From assembly GCA_005223085.1 (NCBI GenBank), contig NJBP01000002.1, positions 1-64,000 on the forward strand: 64,000 nt of DNA, read 5' to 3'. Within the stretch, counting starts at the first letter, position 1. Each line of letters starts with the position of its first letter. Both the position numbers and the translations under genes were made by a program. Below the pieces are notes generated by a model. It had not been told where the DNA came from, ran no database searches, and saw only the letters and a list, made by a program, of their open reading frames with translations. Shown one piece after another: positions 51,882 through 60,935 of the stretch. The stretch is from Candidatus Aerophobetes bacterium Ae_b3b (GTDB taxonomy: Bacteria; Aerophobota; Aerophobia; Aerophobales; AE-B3A).

Positions 51882-52234
51882 ATCTCGGGACTCTTCCCCT
51901 TCGTCGCTGTATATCGACTTTGGATTGTTTCTGCTCGTCTTCTCGTTGCCTGCGGCACCTTAACGGCCGGGAAAGACGTGAGGATCTCGAGGGGGGAAAC
52001 ATCCCCCCTCGACGCTACGCTGCTCCCCCCAATCCAAAAACAGGCAGAGCACGTCGCTCCGCTCCTCAGACAACACGTCTTTCTTTTCCTCAACTATTCT
52101 TGAGGGGGAAAATATTCCCCCTCAACGCTCGCTTCGCTCACTGCTCCCCCTAAATTCGAAGCCTGCAGAGCTGACTCGTTAAGGTGGCTGATATAAGGCT
52201 CCTTCGGGGAAAGTCCCTCGATACGCGTATAAAT
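51882..52234. repeat. Dispersed composite repeat, copy 2, with nested palindromes
   Basis: Begins 4 bp after the larA stop and shares its 5' and 3' blocks with 40225-40420, differing by only a few bases in them. It is longer because of insertions that include two related hairpins: GAGGGGGGAAAC (51989-52010) and TGAGGGGGAAAATATTCC (52101-52124), each followed by an ACGCT...CTGCTCCCCC tail. A short-element family has therefore inserted into a larger repeat. No gene is seen in the 51878-52299 space. Confidence 0.8.
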
Positions 52235-52299
52235 ATCTTCCTGGTACTGGTAGTTTAGCCCGTTTTTGAAAAAGCTAAAGAGCGAAAGGAGAAAATGGT

Positions 52300-53331
52300 T
52301 TGAAGGCGATTTTAAAAAATAAGGAGGCCGTAGGTTTTGATCTTGAGGAGATACCTGTACCTGAGCCCAAGTCCAAAGAGGTTCTGGTTAAAGTGAAAGC
52401 TGCTGCTATATGCGGCTCGGATTTGAAAATTTTTAAGTGGATACCCTGGTGTAAAAATGTGGTTAAGTCTTTGCCCTTTATTCCAGGGCATGAATGTGCC
52501 GGTGAGGTGGTGGAGGTTGGAAAGGAGGTTAAAAGGATAAAAGTAGGGGATAAAGTAGCAGCGGAAACCCATATTACCTGTGGAAAATGCTGGCAATGTC
52601 GGCATGACCGCTCTCACACCTGCCAGAATATGGAACTTTTTGGTCACACTGTAAACGGCTGTTTTGCTGAATACTGTATAATACCCCTGGTCTCTACCAG
52701 GAGGGTGCCTGAGGATCTACCTTTTGAGAAGGGATGTCTTCTCGAACCAATGGGAATCCCCTTGAGGGCTGTATACGAAGGAGAAGTAGAGGGAGATTCA
52801 GTAGTGGTTATAGGATGTGGGCCTATCGGGCAATTTGCGGTAGGGATTTCGAGGATAAAAGGAGCCGAAAAAATTATCGCTACCGATATTAACGAGAAAA
52901 GGCTAAACCTAGCCAGGAGAATGGGAGCGACTCATCTGGTTAATGCTCAAAAAGAATCTCTCGTAGATAGAGTTTTATCCCTGACCAACGGAAATGGAGC
53001 AGGAGTGATAATCGAGGCTTCGGGTGATGCTCAAGCCTTAGAGAAAGCATTTAATTACTTAAGGACTGGGGGAAAGTTATTTATGATAGGTCATCCTGAG
53101 GAGCTTTTAAAGATTGATGGATCTCCTCAGATTATTCTCAAGGAAGCCAGAATCAGAGGACTGTTCGGAAGGGAAATATGGAGAACCTGGGAGATAGCCG
53201 AGAATCTACTTTCCGCGGGAAAACTCAATATAGATCCTATAATTACTCATAAATTTTCCTTAGAAGATTTCGAGAAGGCCTTCGATATAGCAATTTCGGG
53301 CCAAGGATGCAAGATACTTCTCATTCCTTGA
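52300..53331 (+). CDS. Zinc-dependent medium-chain dehydrogenase (sorbitol/threonine dehydrogenase type)
   Basis: A 343-aa NAD(P)-dependent polyol or sugar dehydrogenase. Catalytic zinc ligands are seen in CGSDLK and PGHECAGEV. The structural zinc loop is CGKCWQC...HTC, and the Rossmann motif is VIGCGPIGQF. The TTG start follows AAAGGAG at good spacing; the nearest ATG is out of frame. First gene of a dehydrogenase-epimerase-kinase operon. Confidence 0.9.
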   Translation: MKAILKNKEAVGFDLEEIPVPEPKSKEVLVKVKAAAICGSDLKIFKWIPWCKNVVKSLPFIPGHECAGEVVEVGKEVKRIKVGDKVAAETHITCGKCWQCRHDRSHTCQNMELFGHTVNGCFAEYCIIPLVSTRRVPEDLPFEKGCLLEPMGIPLRAVYEGEVEGDSVVVIGCGPIGQFAVGISRIKGAEKIIATDINEKRLNLARRMGATHLVNAQKESLVDRVLSLTNGNGAGVIIEASGDAQALEKAFNYLRTGGKLFMIGHPEELLKIDGSPQIILKEARIRGLFGREIWRTWEIAENLLSAGKLNIDPIITHKFSLEDFEKAFDIAISGQGCKILLIP

Positions 53332-53352
53332 TAGCTTTAAAGGAGTAATTCA

Positions 53353-54300
53353 ATGGCTGTTCTTATTACGGGAGGTTACGGACAATTAGGGTCCTGGCTT
53401 ACCTACCAGTTTGCTGGGGTGGGAAAAGAGGTTATAGTTCTCGATGTGGTAGGTAAAGACCTTGATTATCTTAAGGAAATAAAAGATAAGATTAGATTTG
53501 TTCGGGCAAGTGTGCTCGATTTCCCAAAACTGGTGGAAGTATTTATCCGGTACAAGGATAAAATTGAGGGAATTATACATACAGTAGCGATAACTGCCGA
53601 CCCCTCTCTTGAGGGAAACCCTCACCAGGCTCTTATGATAAATCTCACCGGGACAGTCAATATGCTCGAGCTGGCTAGACTCTTTAAAATTAAGAAATTT
53701 CTCTTTGCTAGCTCAGGAGCAGTATATGGAGAGGTAAAAGACAACCCTTCTGAACTTACTCATCCTCTTCATCCTAGTGACTTATATGGCGCCAGCAAGG
53801 TGGCCGGGGAGCTCATTGGTCAGCAATATGAGCATCACTATGGTCTTGATTTTCGGAGTGCTCGTCTTTACTTTTTCTTTGGTCCGGGAAGGCTTCCTTC
53901 CCAGCAAACTGAGCTGTTTAAAAATCTTCTAGGGCCTCTTGAGGGTCTTCCTGGTCTAAAACTGGAGAAGGGTGCCGATCAGAAACTGGGATTTACTTAC
54001 GTTAAAGATATCGCCTATGGAACTTATCTTCTCTACCAGGCTGAAAATCTCAAGCACAAATCGGTAAATATCTCTTCCGAACAACCGATTTCTTTCCTCC
54101 AGATGGTGAGCTTAGCTCAAAAGTATAGTGATAAACCTACTCAGGTGGAGATAGGCCCGGGCAAGCTCTTTCCTCGAGGAGAGACTTTGGATATCTCTCT
54201 TGCCAAAGAGGAGCTTGGATTTTATCCCCAATATACTGTGGAGGAAGGTATGCGCGAATACGCCCGGTGGGTAAAGAAAAATGCGATGAGGAAGGATTAG
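53353..54300 (+). CDS. NAD-dependent epimerase/dehydratase
   Basis: Extended short-chain dehydrogenase, 315 aa, with TGGYGQLGSW (NAD binding), the catalytic Ser in FASSGAVYGE and YGASK at the active site. It acts on a sugar or nucleotide sugar; which is unclear. 21 bp downstream of the dehydrogenase and 13 bp before the kinase, pointing to a sugar catabolic operon of the apiose/erythrose or pentose kind. Confidence 0.9.
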   Translation: MAVLITGGYGQLGSWLTYQFAGVGKEVIVLDVVGKDLDYLKEIKDKIRFVRASVLDFPKLVEVFIRYKDKIEGIIHTVAITADPSLEGNPHQALMINLTGTVNMLELARLFKIKKFLFASSGAVYGEVKDNPSELTHPLHPSDLYGASKVAGELIGQQYEHHYGLDFRSARLYFFFGPGRLPSQQTELFKNLLGPLEGLPGLKLEKGADQKLGFTYVKDIAYGTYLLYQAENLKHKSVNISSEQPISFLQMVSLAQKYSDKPTQVEIGPGKLFPRGETLDISLAKEELGFYPQYTVEEGMREYARWVKKNAMRKD

Positions 54301-54313
54301 AGAGGACGATAAG

Positions 54314-55867
54314 ATGGCTAGATATGTCATTGGCGGTGATGTGGGCTCATCCGGGTACAAAGCAGTCCTTCTGGATATGGAAACCGGTGAGGTTAAGGCA
54401 ACTGCTAGTGTGGTTTATGAAGTGAACTGGGTTAAGCCAAGCTGGGCTCAACAAGATCCTATTCTCTGGAAAAGAGCATTTATAAAGGCAACTAAAAGGC
54501 TATTAAAAAATGCAGGAATTGCAAGTAAAGAAGTTGAGGGGATTGCTTTTTCCGGTCAGCAGCACGGAGCAGTGGTAGTGGATAAGGATAATCAACCTTT
54601 GTATGAAGCCATTTTATGGTGTTGTCAAAGGAGTGCTCAGGAATGTAAGGATATAGAAGAAAGTGTAGCTAAAGAGACTGCCAGAACAGATGCTTATGTT
54701 GAAGAGATTGGTATGCATGCTATGCCTGGTTTTCAAGGACCAAAGGTGCTCTGGATCTACAGGCACCTACCTCAGGTTTATAAAAGGACAGAACAACTTT
54801 TATTTCCCAAGGACTGGCTAAAGACAGAGATCAGCCGAGAAAAAAGGTGGGCAACAGAACTTTCTGATCTTTCTGGCTCGGGCTATCTAAGGCTAGATGG
54901 CACATTGTCGGAATTAGTAATGAAGGTTATGAAATTAAATTCTCGCTGGGTACCGGAGATTCTTCCTTCTACTTCTCAAGTAGGTACTGTTTCAGAGGGA
55001 ATAGCTAAAAAGACAGGCTTAGATGTAGATACCAGAATCTTCGGTGGAGGAGGAGATAATCCGTGTAGTATGCTAGGCAATAATGCCTATCTTCTAGAGA
55101 GTGTAGGTACCTCAGGTACCTTTTCCGTCAGGGTTAAACAGCCCATCGTGGATGGAACCCTACATCCTTTCATTCTTCCTGACGATAGATTTAATCATCC
55201 CCGGGGACCAAGACAGCCCTTGCACTGTATTATTGATGCGGCCAGTGCCATAGATTATATCGCCGAGAAGGTTTATGGAAAAGGTAGGTTTACTTACGAG
55301 ATGCTTAACAGAGTTGCCAGAAATACGCCGGCAGGCTCCAATGGCAAAATCATTATTCCTTTTATCCATGGACAAAGGGTTCCCTATGCGCCTCAGGGTA
55401 AACTCTACATCAAGGGATATGATCCGACTAAGGATAAAAAGGAAGATTTGATTCGTGCGGTAATGGAGGGAGTAGCCTATGCTATGAAGTATGGCTTTGA
55501 GCTCTTACAAAGAGGTATGCAAAAGCAGAAAATAGCTGAGCCGAAAAGAATTACCATTACCGGGGGCGGTTCTAAAGGCGAAGAAGCTAGCCAGATAAGA
55601 TCGGATGTTTACGGCAAGGAGCTTATCAATCCTCATACTGAGGGTGCCGCGGTTGGTGCTGCCTACATTGCTGCAGCAGGAGTGCTTGATGAGCCAGTAG
55701 AAGAGGTATCAGCCAGGTTATTTGAAAGAGGGATTCAACTCAGCCTGCAAAAACCCACTTTTGTAATTCCCCGGGATGAAAACATCAGGCTGTATGAAGA
55801 GGGCTATCAAAGATATTTAGAAATTCTTGAAGAGGCTATTGAAAATAACTTTGAGCAAAAATGGTAG
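54314..55867 (+). CDS. xylB: FGGY-family carbohydrate kinase (xylulokinase type)
   Basis: A 517-aa sugar kinase. GGDVGSSGYKAVLLD is the phosphate loop, AFSGQQHGAVVVD the substrate site typical of xylulokinases, FGGGGDN and TITGGGSKGEEASQIRSDVY the C-terminal ATP and sugar contacts. The likely substrate is D-xylulose or a related ketose formed by the dehydrogenase/epimerase pair. The gene symbol rests on motif similarity only. Confidence 0.88.
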   Translation: MARYVIGGDVGSSGYKAVLLDMETGEVKATASVVYEVNWVKPSWAQQDPILWKRAFIKATKRLLKNAGIASKEVEGIAFSGQQHGAVVVDKDNQPLYEAILWCCQRSAQECKDIEESVAKETARTDAYVEEIGMHAMPGFQGPKVLWIYRHLPQVYKRTEQLLFPKDWLKTEISREKRWATELSDLSGSGYLRLDGTLSELVMKVMKLNSRWVPEILPSTSQVGTVSEGIAKKTGLDVDTRIFGGGGDNPCSMLGNNAYLLESVGTSGTFSVRVKQPIVDGTLHPFILPDDRFNHPRGPRQPLHCIIDAASAIDYIAEKVYGKGRFTYEMLNRVARNTPAGSNGKIIIPFIHGQRVPYAPQGKLYIKGYDPTKDKKEDLIRAVMEGVAYAMKYGFELLQRGMQKQKIAEPKRITITGGGSKGEEASQIRSDVYGKELINPHTEGAAVGAAYIAAAGVLDEPVEEVSARLFERGIQLSLQKPTFVIPRDENIRLYEEGYQRYLEILEEAIENNFEQKW

Positions 55868-55880
55868 AATTCAGGAAAAC

Positions 55881-57104
55881 TTATTCTGGAGGTTGAGAAC
55901 CCTGAGATTTTAGCTGGGCGGCTTTTTCATGGTGATCCGCTGCCTGTAAATACATTCCTTTCTCTGCGTACAGGTCCCCTAGTAGCTCATGGGCCTGAGC
56001 ATCCTGCGGGTTAATCTGTATTACCTTCCTCAAGTTTTGTTCAGCAAGATCGTACTTTTTCTCTTCAAAATAAATAAGGCCTAAATTGAAATAGGCATCT
56101 GGATTGTCGGGATGATGCTGGGTCTCTTTCTCATAACACTCAATGGCTTGCTCGTTTTTACCTTGCTTGTAGTAAATACTACCCAGATGAAAGTAGGTGT
56201 CCTGAAAAACAGGTTTCAGTTTTAGGACCTCTTGAAACTCCTCAATTGCTTGTGCGTACTTTTGTAGCTGGACGTAGGTGTGAGCTAAATTATAATGGAA
56301 GAAAGGCTCATCTGGTTTTATTTTTACTGCTTTTTCCAGCTCGGCTTCTGCTTTAGGATACTCTCCTTGTTCCATATAAATGTTAGCCAGATAGGCATGG
56401 GCATAACTATTTTTGGGTTCCAGCTCTATCACTATCTGCAACTCCTTCTCTGCTTTTTCATAGTTTTTCTGTTCAAGATGGACCCTTCCTAAATAAAGAT
56501 GAGAATCTACGTGTTTAGGGTTCTGAGTGACCGCTTTCTGGAGTGATTCCAAAGCCTTGTCCCAACGATGGAGCTTAAAATAACTCATTCCTAAACTCGT
56601 ATACGCTCTCTTTAAATCAGGGTTAAGATCAATAGCTTTTTCAAAGTTCTCCATCGCTTTTTCGTATTCCCCCTGCCAGTAAAGGATTTGGCCTAAATTG
56701 TACCAGGCTAGAGCATCGGAAGGATTAATGGTTATTTCTTTCTCATATTCAGTTATAGCTTTTTCAGGCAGTTGCTGATAGGAAAATAGGTTTCCCAATA
56801 GCAAGTGAATCCCTGGATAGGCTGGTTTAAGTTTTACGCAGACCATAAGCTCCTCAGTAGCTTCCTCGTATTCTTTGAGTTCGAGGTCGGTGAGAGCTAA
56901 GTTATAGTGGGCTTCAAAGTTGTCCGGCTCCAGTTTAACAGCCTGCTCGAAGGCTTGCCTAGCTTTGGTGTACTCCTTCAAGTGATAATAATCCAGTCCG
57001 AGCTTAATATATGGTGCCGAGTTTTGTTCTGGATATGCCAATCCTGAAGAAAATAAGATTATCCCCAGGCCTATCAGAAATGAAAACACTACTATTTTCT
57101 TCAA
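55881..57104 (-). CDS. Exported TPR-repeat protein
   Basis: A 407-aa protein with an N-terminal signal (VVFSFLIGLGIILFSSGLAY) and about ten tetratricopeptide repeats (for example AHYNLALTDLELKEYEEA and AWYNLGQILYWQGEYEKA), ending in a short QPPE tail. TPR arrays mediate protein contacts in the periplasm. It overlaps the tonB stop codon by 4 bp (ATGA), so it belongs to the B12-regulated transport operon and may help envelope coupling. Confidence 0.9.
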   Translation of the reverse strand: MKKIVVFSFLIGLGIILFSSGLAYPEQNSAPYIKLGLDYYHLKEYTKARQAFEQAVKLEPDNFEAHYNLALTDLELKEYEEATEELMVCVKLKPAYPGIHLLLGNLFSYQQLPEKAITEYEKEITINPSDALAWYNLGQILYWQGEYEKAMENFEKAIDLNPDLKRAYTSLGMSYFKLHRWDKALESLQKAVTQNPKHVDSHLYLGRVHLEQKNYEKAEKELQIVIELEPKNSYAHAYLANIYMEQGEYPKAEAELEKAVKIKPDEPFFHYNLAHTYVQLQKYAQAIEEFQEVLKLKPVFQDTYFHLGSIYYKQGKNEQAIECYEKETQHHPDNPDAYFNLGLIYFEEKKYDLAEQNLRKVIQINPQDAQAHELLGDLYAEKGMYLQAADHHEKAAQLKSQGSQPPE

Positions 57105-58573
57105 TCTCTATCCTCCTTGATCAAAGTAGATTCCTCTAGCTGATAAACAATTTGTAGTTCTACAGTGAGAGAATTTTTCTGCCAGGAAGAGGGAAAAGGA
57201 GGAAAAGGTGAGGTATCTTTTATCAGTTTTTCTGCGGCGCGATTGAGCACTTCGTAACTACAGGGAGACGAAACTTCAGTCTTTATGACTCTGCCACTGG
57301 AATTAATCGTGAATCTGACCTTTATTCTTCCTTTCCATCCGTGTTGCCTGGCAACCGATGGATATTTTTTGTTGGCGTTGATTAACTTTCGAGTCTTTTG
57401 TGCATATTCTCTTAGCCAAAGGCTCTCGGTAAGGCGCTCTGTATCTTCCTTCAGGATCCTGATTTCTTCTCGGTGAAAATCTGGCTCAGTGGTCAGAGGT
57501 GAGAATTTCTTTTTTTCTACGATGGGGGAATAACCACGAGTCCTTGGCTGCACAATCGGATCTAAGGAAGTGGACAAAATTTCGCGCCTAACCTTTTCCT
57601 TAGCTTTACCGAGGGATATTCTCGGGAGCGGATTTGGTTCCCTCAAAGCGGCTTTTTTATAAGGGAAAACTCGTGAAGCTCTTGAGATTATGATTTCGGG
57701 TCGTATACCTTCTTCTGTGATTCTTACCTGGTGAGGATAGTAGTTCTTTTCACTTTTCCTCATAGGGAAAGCGTTAAGGTTCCTTTCCGTGGGTAAATAA
57801 GAAGCTGACATAGGTTCCGATTTCTTTTCCTCGAAAAGAAGACCCAGGAAAGCCAGGCTTCCCTCCCTTTGTCTTAGCGGTAGAGTCTGGTTTAAACCTA
57901 CAGGCTCAGTAGCTAAACTCGGGGTATGATCGGCCAACCTTTTTTGGCTCAAGTTTTCCTCCCTCGCAAGGTAAACGCTTGCTTCAATTTTCCTGAGGAG
58001 AGGAGATTTTTCCACTTGGGTTAAGGGTGAGAAAGACGAGGAGATGGCGGCTTTGTCAACTGAAAGATTCACTCCCGGGATCTTACTCACCATCTTGGAT
58101 GTTCCTTCTCTGAGAGGGTTAGATTCCATGGTCGATTCACGTACCTTTGTTGGTGGGGAAAAAAGGGATAGAGATTTTCTTTTCCTGTGGTTAGATGTCT
58201 CTTCGGGAGAAAGGATTCTCTCCTGAGATCTCAGATTGGAAGAAATAGAGGGCTTTATCGTGCGAATCGAAGATGGCTTGAGTAGCTCCCTATTCTTTCT
58301 TTTGAATGCAATGGTTAAGGGAGAGATTATGGATTTTCCCGATGATTCCCTCAGGTGATGATTTATTTTAGGCAAAGAGATAATGTAGTCTACTTTTATA
58401 CTTTTGACATATTTGACAGACTTCGGGGGAGAAAGGAAAATGGGGGCTGCAAGAAGTCCCAAATGAATGAGTATGGAAATGAGAAGAGAAAATGTCTCTA
58501 CTTTCAATTTACCCACTCTATTTTTCTTACCAGTCCCTAATTTCCCCCTTTTTACTTTCTTTCTAGAGGCCAA
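57101..58573 (-). CDS. tonB: TonB-type energy transducer, long linker
   Basis: A 490-aa protein. One N-terminal membrane helix (about residues 27-47, FSLLISILIHLGLLAAPIF) anchors it, and the C-terminal TonB domain (about 400-488: YPSVARQHGWKGRIKVRFTI, then GRVIKTEVSSP) contacts receptors. The middle of about 350 residues is unusually long, Ser/Arg/Lys-rich and unordered. It overlaps the receptor gene by 11 bp. ExbB and ExbD genes are not in the window. Confidence 0.85.
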   Translation of the reverse strand: MASRKKVKRGKLGTGKKNRVGKLKVETFSLLISILIHLGLLAAPIFLSPPKSVKYVKSIKVDYIISLPKINHHLRESSGKSIISPLTIAFKRKNRELLKPSSIRTIKPSISSNLRSQERILSPEETSNHRKRKSLSLFSPPTKVRESTMESNPLREGTSKMVSKIPGVNLSVDKAAISSSFSPLTQVEKSPLLRKIEASVYLAREENLSQKRLADHTPSLATEPVGLNQTLPLRQREGSLAFLGLLFEEKKSEPMSASYLPTERNLNAFPMRKSEKNYYPHQVRITEEGIRPEIIISRASRVFPYKKAALREPNPLPRISLGKAKEKVRREILSTSLDPIVQPRTRGYSPIVEKKKFSPLTTEPDFHREEIRILKEDTERLTESLWLREYAQKTRKLINANKKYPSVARQHGWKGRIKVRFTINSSGRVIKTEVSSPCSYEVLNRAAEKLIKDTSPFPPFPSSWQKNSLTVELQIVYQLEESTLIKEDRD

Positions 58574-60449
58574 TTTTCATCCCCAGATTGATTCTTCTAC
58601 CCGGCATGGGGTAATCCCTGAACACCTGGTATGACTCATCCAGTAAATTCTCCCCCGTGGCAAAAACCTCAACTTTCTTGGTTAACCTTTGAGAAAGCCT
58701 GGCGTTAAGGAGATTATAGCCCTTTAATTTCTGGGTGTTTTCTCTATTGGTATATTGCTCACTTACCTTCTCTGTCTCTATGCGGATGCCTAATCCAAAA
58801 TCTGTTTCATATTCCAGACTCAAGCCCATTTTGTATTCAGGTGTATATGCCAGATAATTTCCTTTATACTCCTCACCCTCATCCTTAGCTTGTTGATAGA
58901 GATAATTTAATCCGAGAGATAACCTCGAGGTCAACTGTAATCTGAGCTCCGATTCTATACCCTGGTTATGGGCCTTGTCTACATTGGTAGCCTGCCAGTG
59001 CCAGGGTGAAATCTCCACCCAGCTAATTAGCTGCTCAGTTTTTCTATCAAACCAACTTATTCTGGCTAGTAGAGGCAGGCTAAACTGATGCTCCAATCCC
59101 AACTCATAGCCTCTAGATTTTTCTGGTTTAAGGTCTTCATTTCCAAATAGACCCATTCCCCATCCCCAATCCTCATACCAGTAAAGTTCATTTACCGTAG
59201 GGGGCCTGAAAGCCTGACCATAGGAAGCACGAAGGCGGGTATTGTGTCCTAAAAGGTAAAGGAGACTCACTCGAGGACTGCATTGGGAAGCGTAGGCGGA
59301 GGGATTGTCGTACCTCAGTCCCGGGAGGAGGACTAAGCGGGAAGAAGGATTTATCTCGTCCTGAAGATAAAGAGAAATCGTATCTAACTTCCGGGGGTCA
59401 CCAATTCTGGAAGCTCCATCAATGGTTGTGACTTTGACCCGATCCTGTCTTAGCTCCAAACCTATCGTGGGGAAATGTCTTCCCCAGGGGAGGCTATACT
59501 GCATTTGCACACCACTGGCAAGATTTTCTGTTGTATCTTTCATCGGACCGCCCCAGGCCTCAGGGTCTTGGTAACATATTTCATATTGTTCGATAAAAGT
59601 TTTAGTAAGAAGACGAGCTCCTCCTTTTAAATCCTTGTGGTAGGAAAGATCCAAGAAGTTCCTTTTGTCCTCTTCCCGGGCACCAGGAGTGGGATAAGTG
59701 GTGGAGCCGGGAACCCCGCTGTCTCGATGAGAGTAACCAGCCAATAAAGAGAACCCCGATGAATCATTGACTTCATAAGTGAGCTTGGCTGTCGCATGTG
59801 TCTCGTTACAGCCACTATTTTCTCTGTCTCCGGCTGAGTCTCCCAGCTTAGCGGTGAGAAAGTATCCAGTCTTGTCTAGCTTTCCACCATGGGTAAGAGT
59901 GTATCCACTGGTTTCATAGGTGCCATAGGAAGCTCTGATCTCGGTCTGCCTCTTTTCAGGAGCAGGTTTGGTAATGATATTGATAACGCCGCTCAGGGCG
60001 TTAGCTCCGTAGAGAGAGGAGAAGGGACCTCTAACTACCTCGATCCTTTCGATGTTTTGTACCGGAAGGAAACCCAGATCTATGGTTCCGGAAGCGGCAG
60101 GATTTAATTCTCGTCCATCCATTAAAACTAAGACTTGATCTGCGGCAGAACCGCGAATATGTGCTGTAGTCAGTGAACCCGGACCCCCGTAAGCGGTCAC
60201 TCTCATTCCCGCTACATTCTCTAATGCCTGAGCCACCGTGGAAGCACCGGTTTGTTCGATCTCTTTTTCAGTGATGACCGTGGTGCTCACCGGAACATCC
60301 TTTAATAAATGGGGAGTACGGGTAGCGGTAATAACTATTTTTTCTAGCTCTAGGATGCTTTCTTCTTTATTTTCCTCAGCCTCTGTCCAACCGGAAAAGA
60401 TAAGCACTAGACCCAAGGTTACCATAAGTAATCTGCTAAATGAAGACAT
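58563..60449 (-). CDS. btuB: TonB-dependent receptor, BtuB-like
   Basis: Outer-membrane receptor, probably for cobalamin or a corrinoid. The 628-aa protein has a signal peptide (ending near WTEAEENKE) and the TonB box region IVITATRTPHLLKDVPVSTT. The plug domain contains IRGSAADQVLVLMDG and VEVVRGPFSSLYGANALSGV. The C-terminal beta-barrel ends in RRINLGMKIGL with a terminal aromatic-poor strand. It is directly downstream of a cobalamin riboswitch and terminator, which supports the substrate assignment. Confidence 0.92.
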   Translation of the reverse strand: MSSFSRLLMVTLGLVLIFSGWTEAEENKEESILELEKIVITATRTPHLLKDVPVSTTVITEKEIEQTGASTVAQALENVAGMRVTAYGGPGSLTTAHIRGSAADQVLVLMDGRELNPAASGTIDLGFLPVQNIERIEVVRGPFSSLYGANALSGVINIITKPAPEKRQTEIRASYGTYETSGYTLTHGGKLDKTGYFLTAKLGDSAGDRENSGCNETHATAKLTYEVNDSSGFSLLAGYSHRDSGVPGSTTYPTPGAREEDKRNFLDLSYHKDLKGGARLLTKTFIEQYEICYQDPEAWGGPMKDTTENLASGVQMQYSLPWGRHFPTIGLELRQDRVKVTTIDGASRIGDPRKLDTISLYLQDEINPSSRLVLLPGLRYDNPSAYASQCSPRVSLLYLLGHNTRLRASYGQAFRPPTVNELYWYEDWGWGMGLFGNEDLKPEKSRGYELGLEHQFSLPLLARISWFDRKTEQLISWVEISPWHWQATNVDKAHNQGIESELRLQLTSRLSLGLNYLYQQAKDEGEEYKGNYLAYTPEYKMGLSLEYETDFGLGIRIETEKVSEQYTNRENTQKLKGYNLLNARLSQRLTKKVEVFATGENLLDESYQVFRDYPMPGRRINLGMKIGL

Positions 60450-60550
60450 TGCCTTCTCCCTTCCTTTTATTCTCTGTATCTAACGGTGCTAACCTACATG
60501 CCTCATCCTTCTGAGGGTACTCCTCAGTTATTCAAAAAGCTACTTCCTAT

Positions 60551-60588
60551 AAAAAACCCCAGCCTTCCCGATAAAGAAAGCTGGGGTT
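60551..60588 (-). terminator. Riboswitch-controlled intrinsic terminator
   Basis: Minus strand stem AACCCCAGC / GCTGGGGTT (9 bp, loop of 16 nt) followed directly by a U-tract. It lies between the cobalamin riboswitch and btuB, so B12 binding probably favours its formation. Confidence 0.85.
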
Positions 60589-60646
60589 CTATTGTTCGAC
60601 AAAAACCCTCATTACCTTTTATGCGAAGAAGGAGGGTACACACACA

Positions 60647-60842
60647 TAGGCAGGTCTTCTGGCTCCCGGTGACCTCAATCTTGAGTTTTTCTACTCTCCG
60701 CGCCTTCCCATCTCACTGGCTCATCAAAATTACTACATCAAGAGACAGTGGCCTAGTGCGGATTTCGCTACCGGTTACAGCGGCGCAACCGCGAGGGTTT
60801 CTCACCCTCTTCCCTTTTAAGCCCACATAGGGCACCTATATA
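60647..60842 (-). promoter_or_regulatory. Cobalamin (adenosylcobalamin) riboswitch
   Basis: Minus-strand sequence has the B12 element in order: AGGTGCCC near the 5' end, AAGGGAAGAGGGTGAGAAAC, the B12 box core GCCGCTGTAACCGG, GCCACTG, GGGAAGGCGCGGAGAGTAG, and GAGCCAGAAGACCTGCCT at the 3' end. Followed by a terminator and btuB-tonB-TPR genes. The 60450-60935 space holds nothing else. Confidence 0.95.
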
Positions 60843-60935
60843 CTTCAACCAGGACATTAAAGAGCAGATATTTTATAATACTGTATCAAGAATTTTTGTC
60901 AAATTGAACGTTCCAAGATTCCCTCATTTAGTGAA

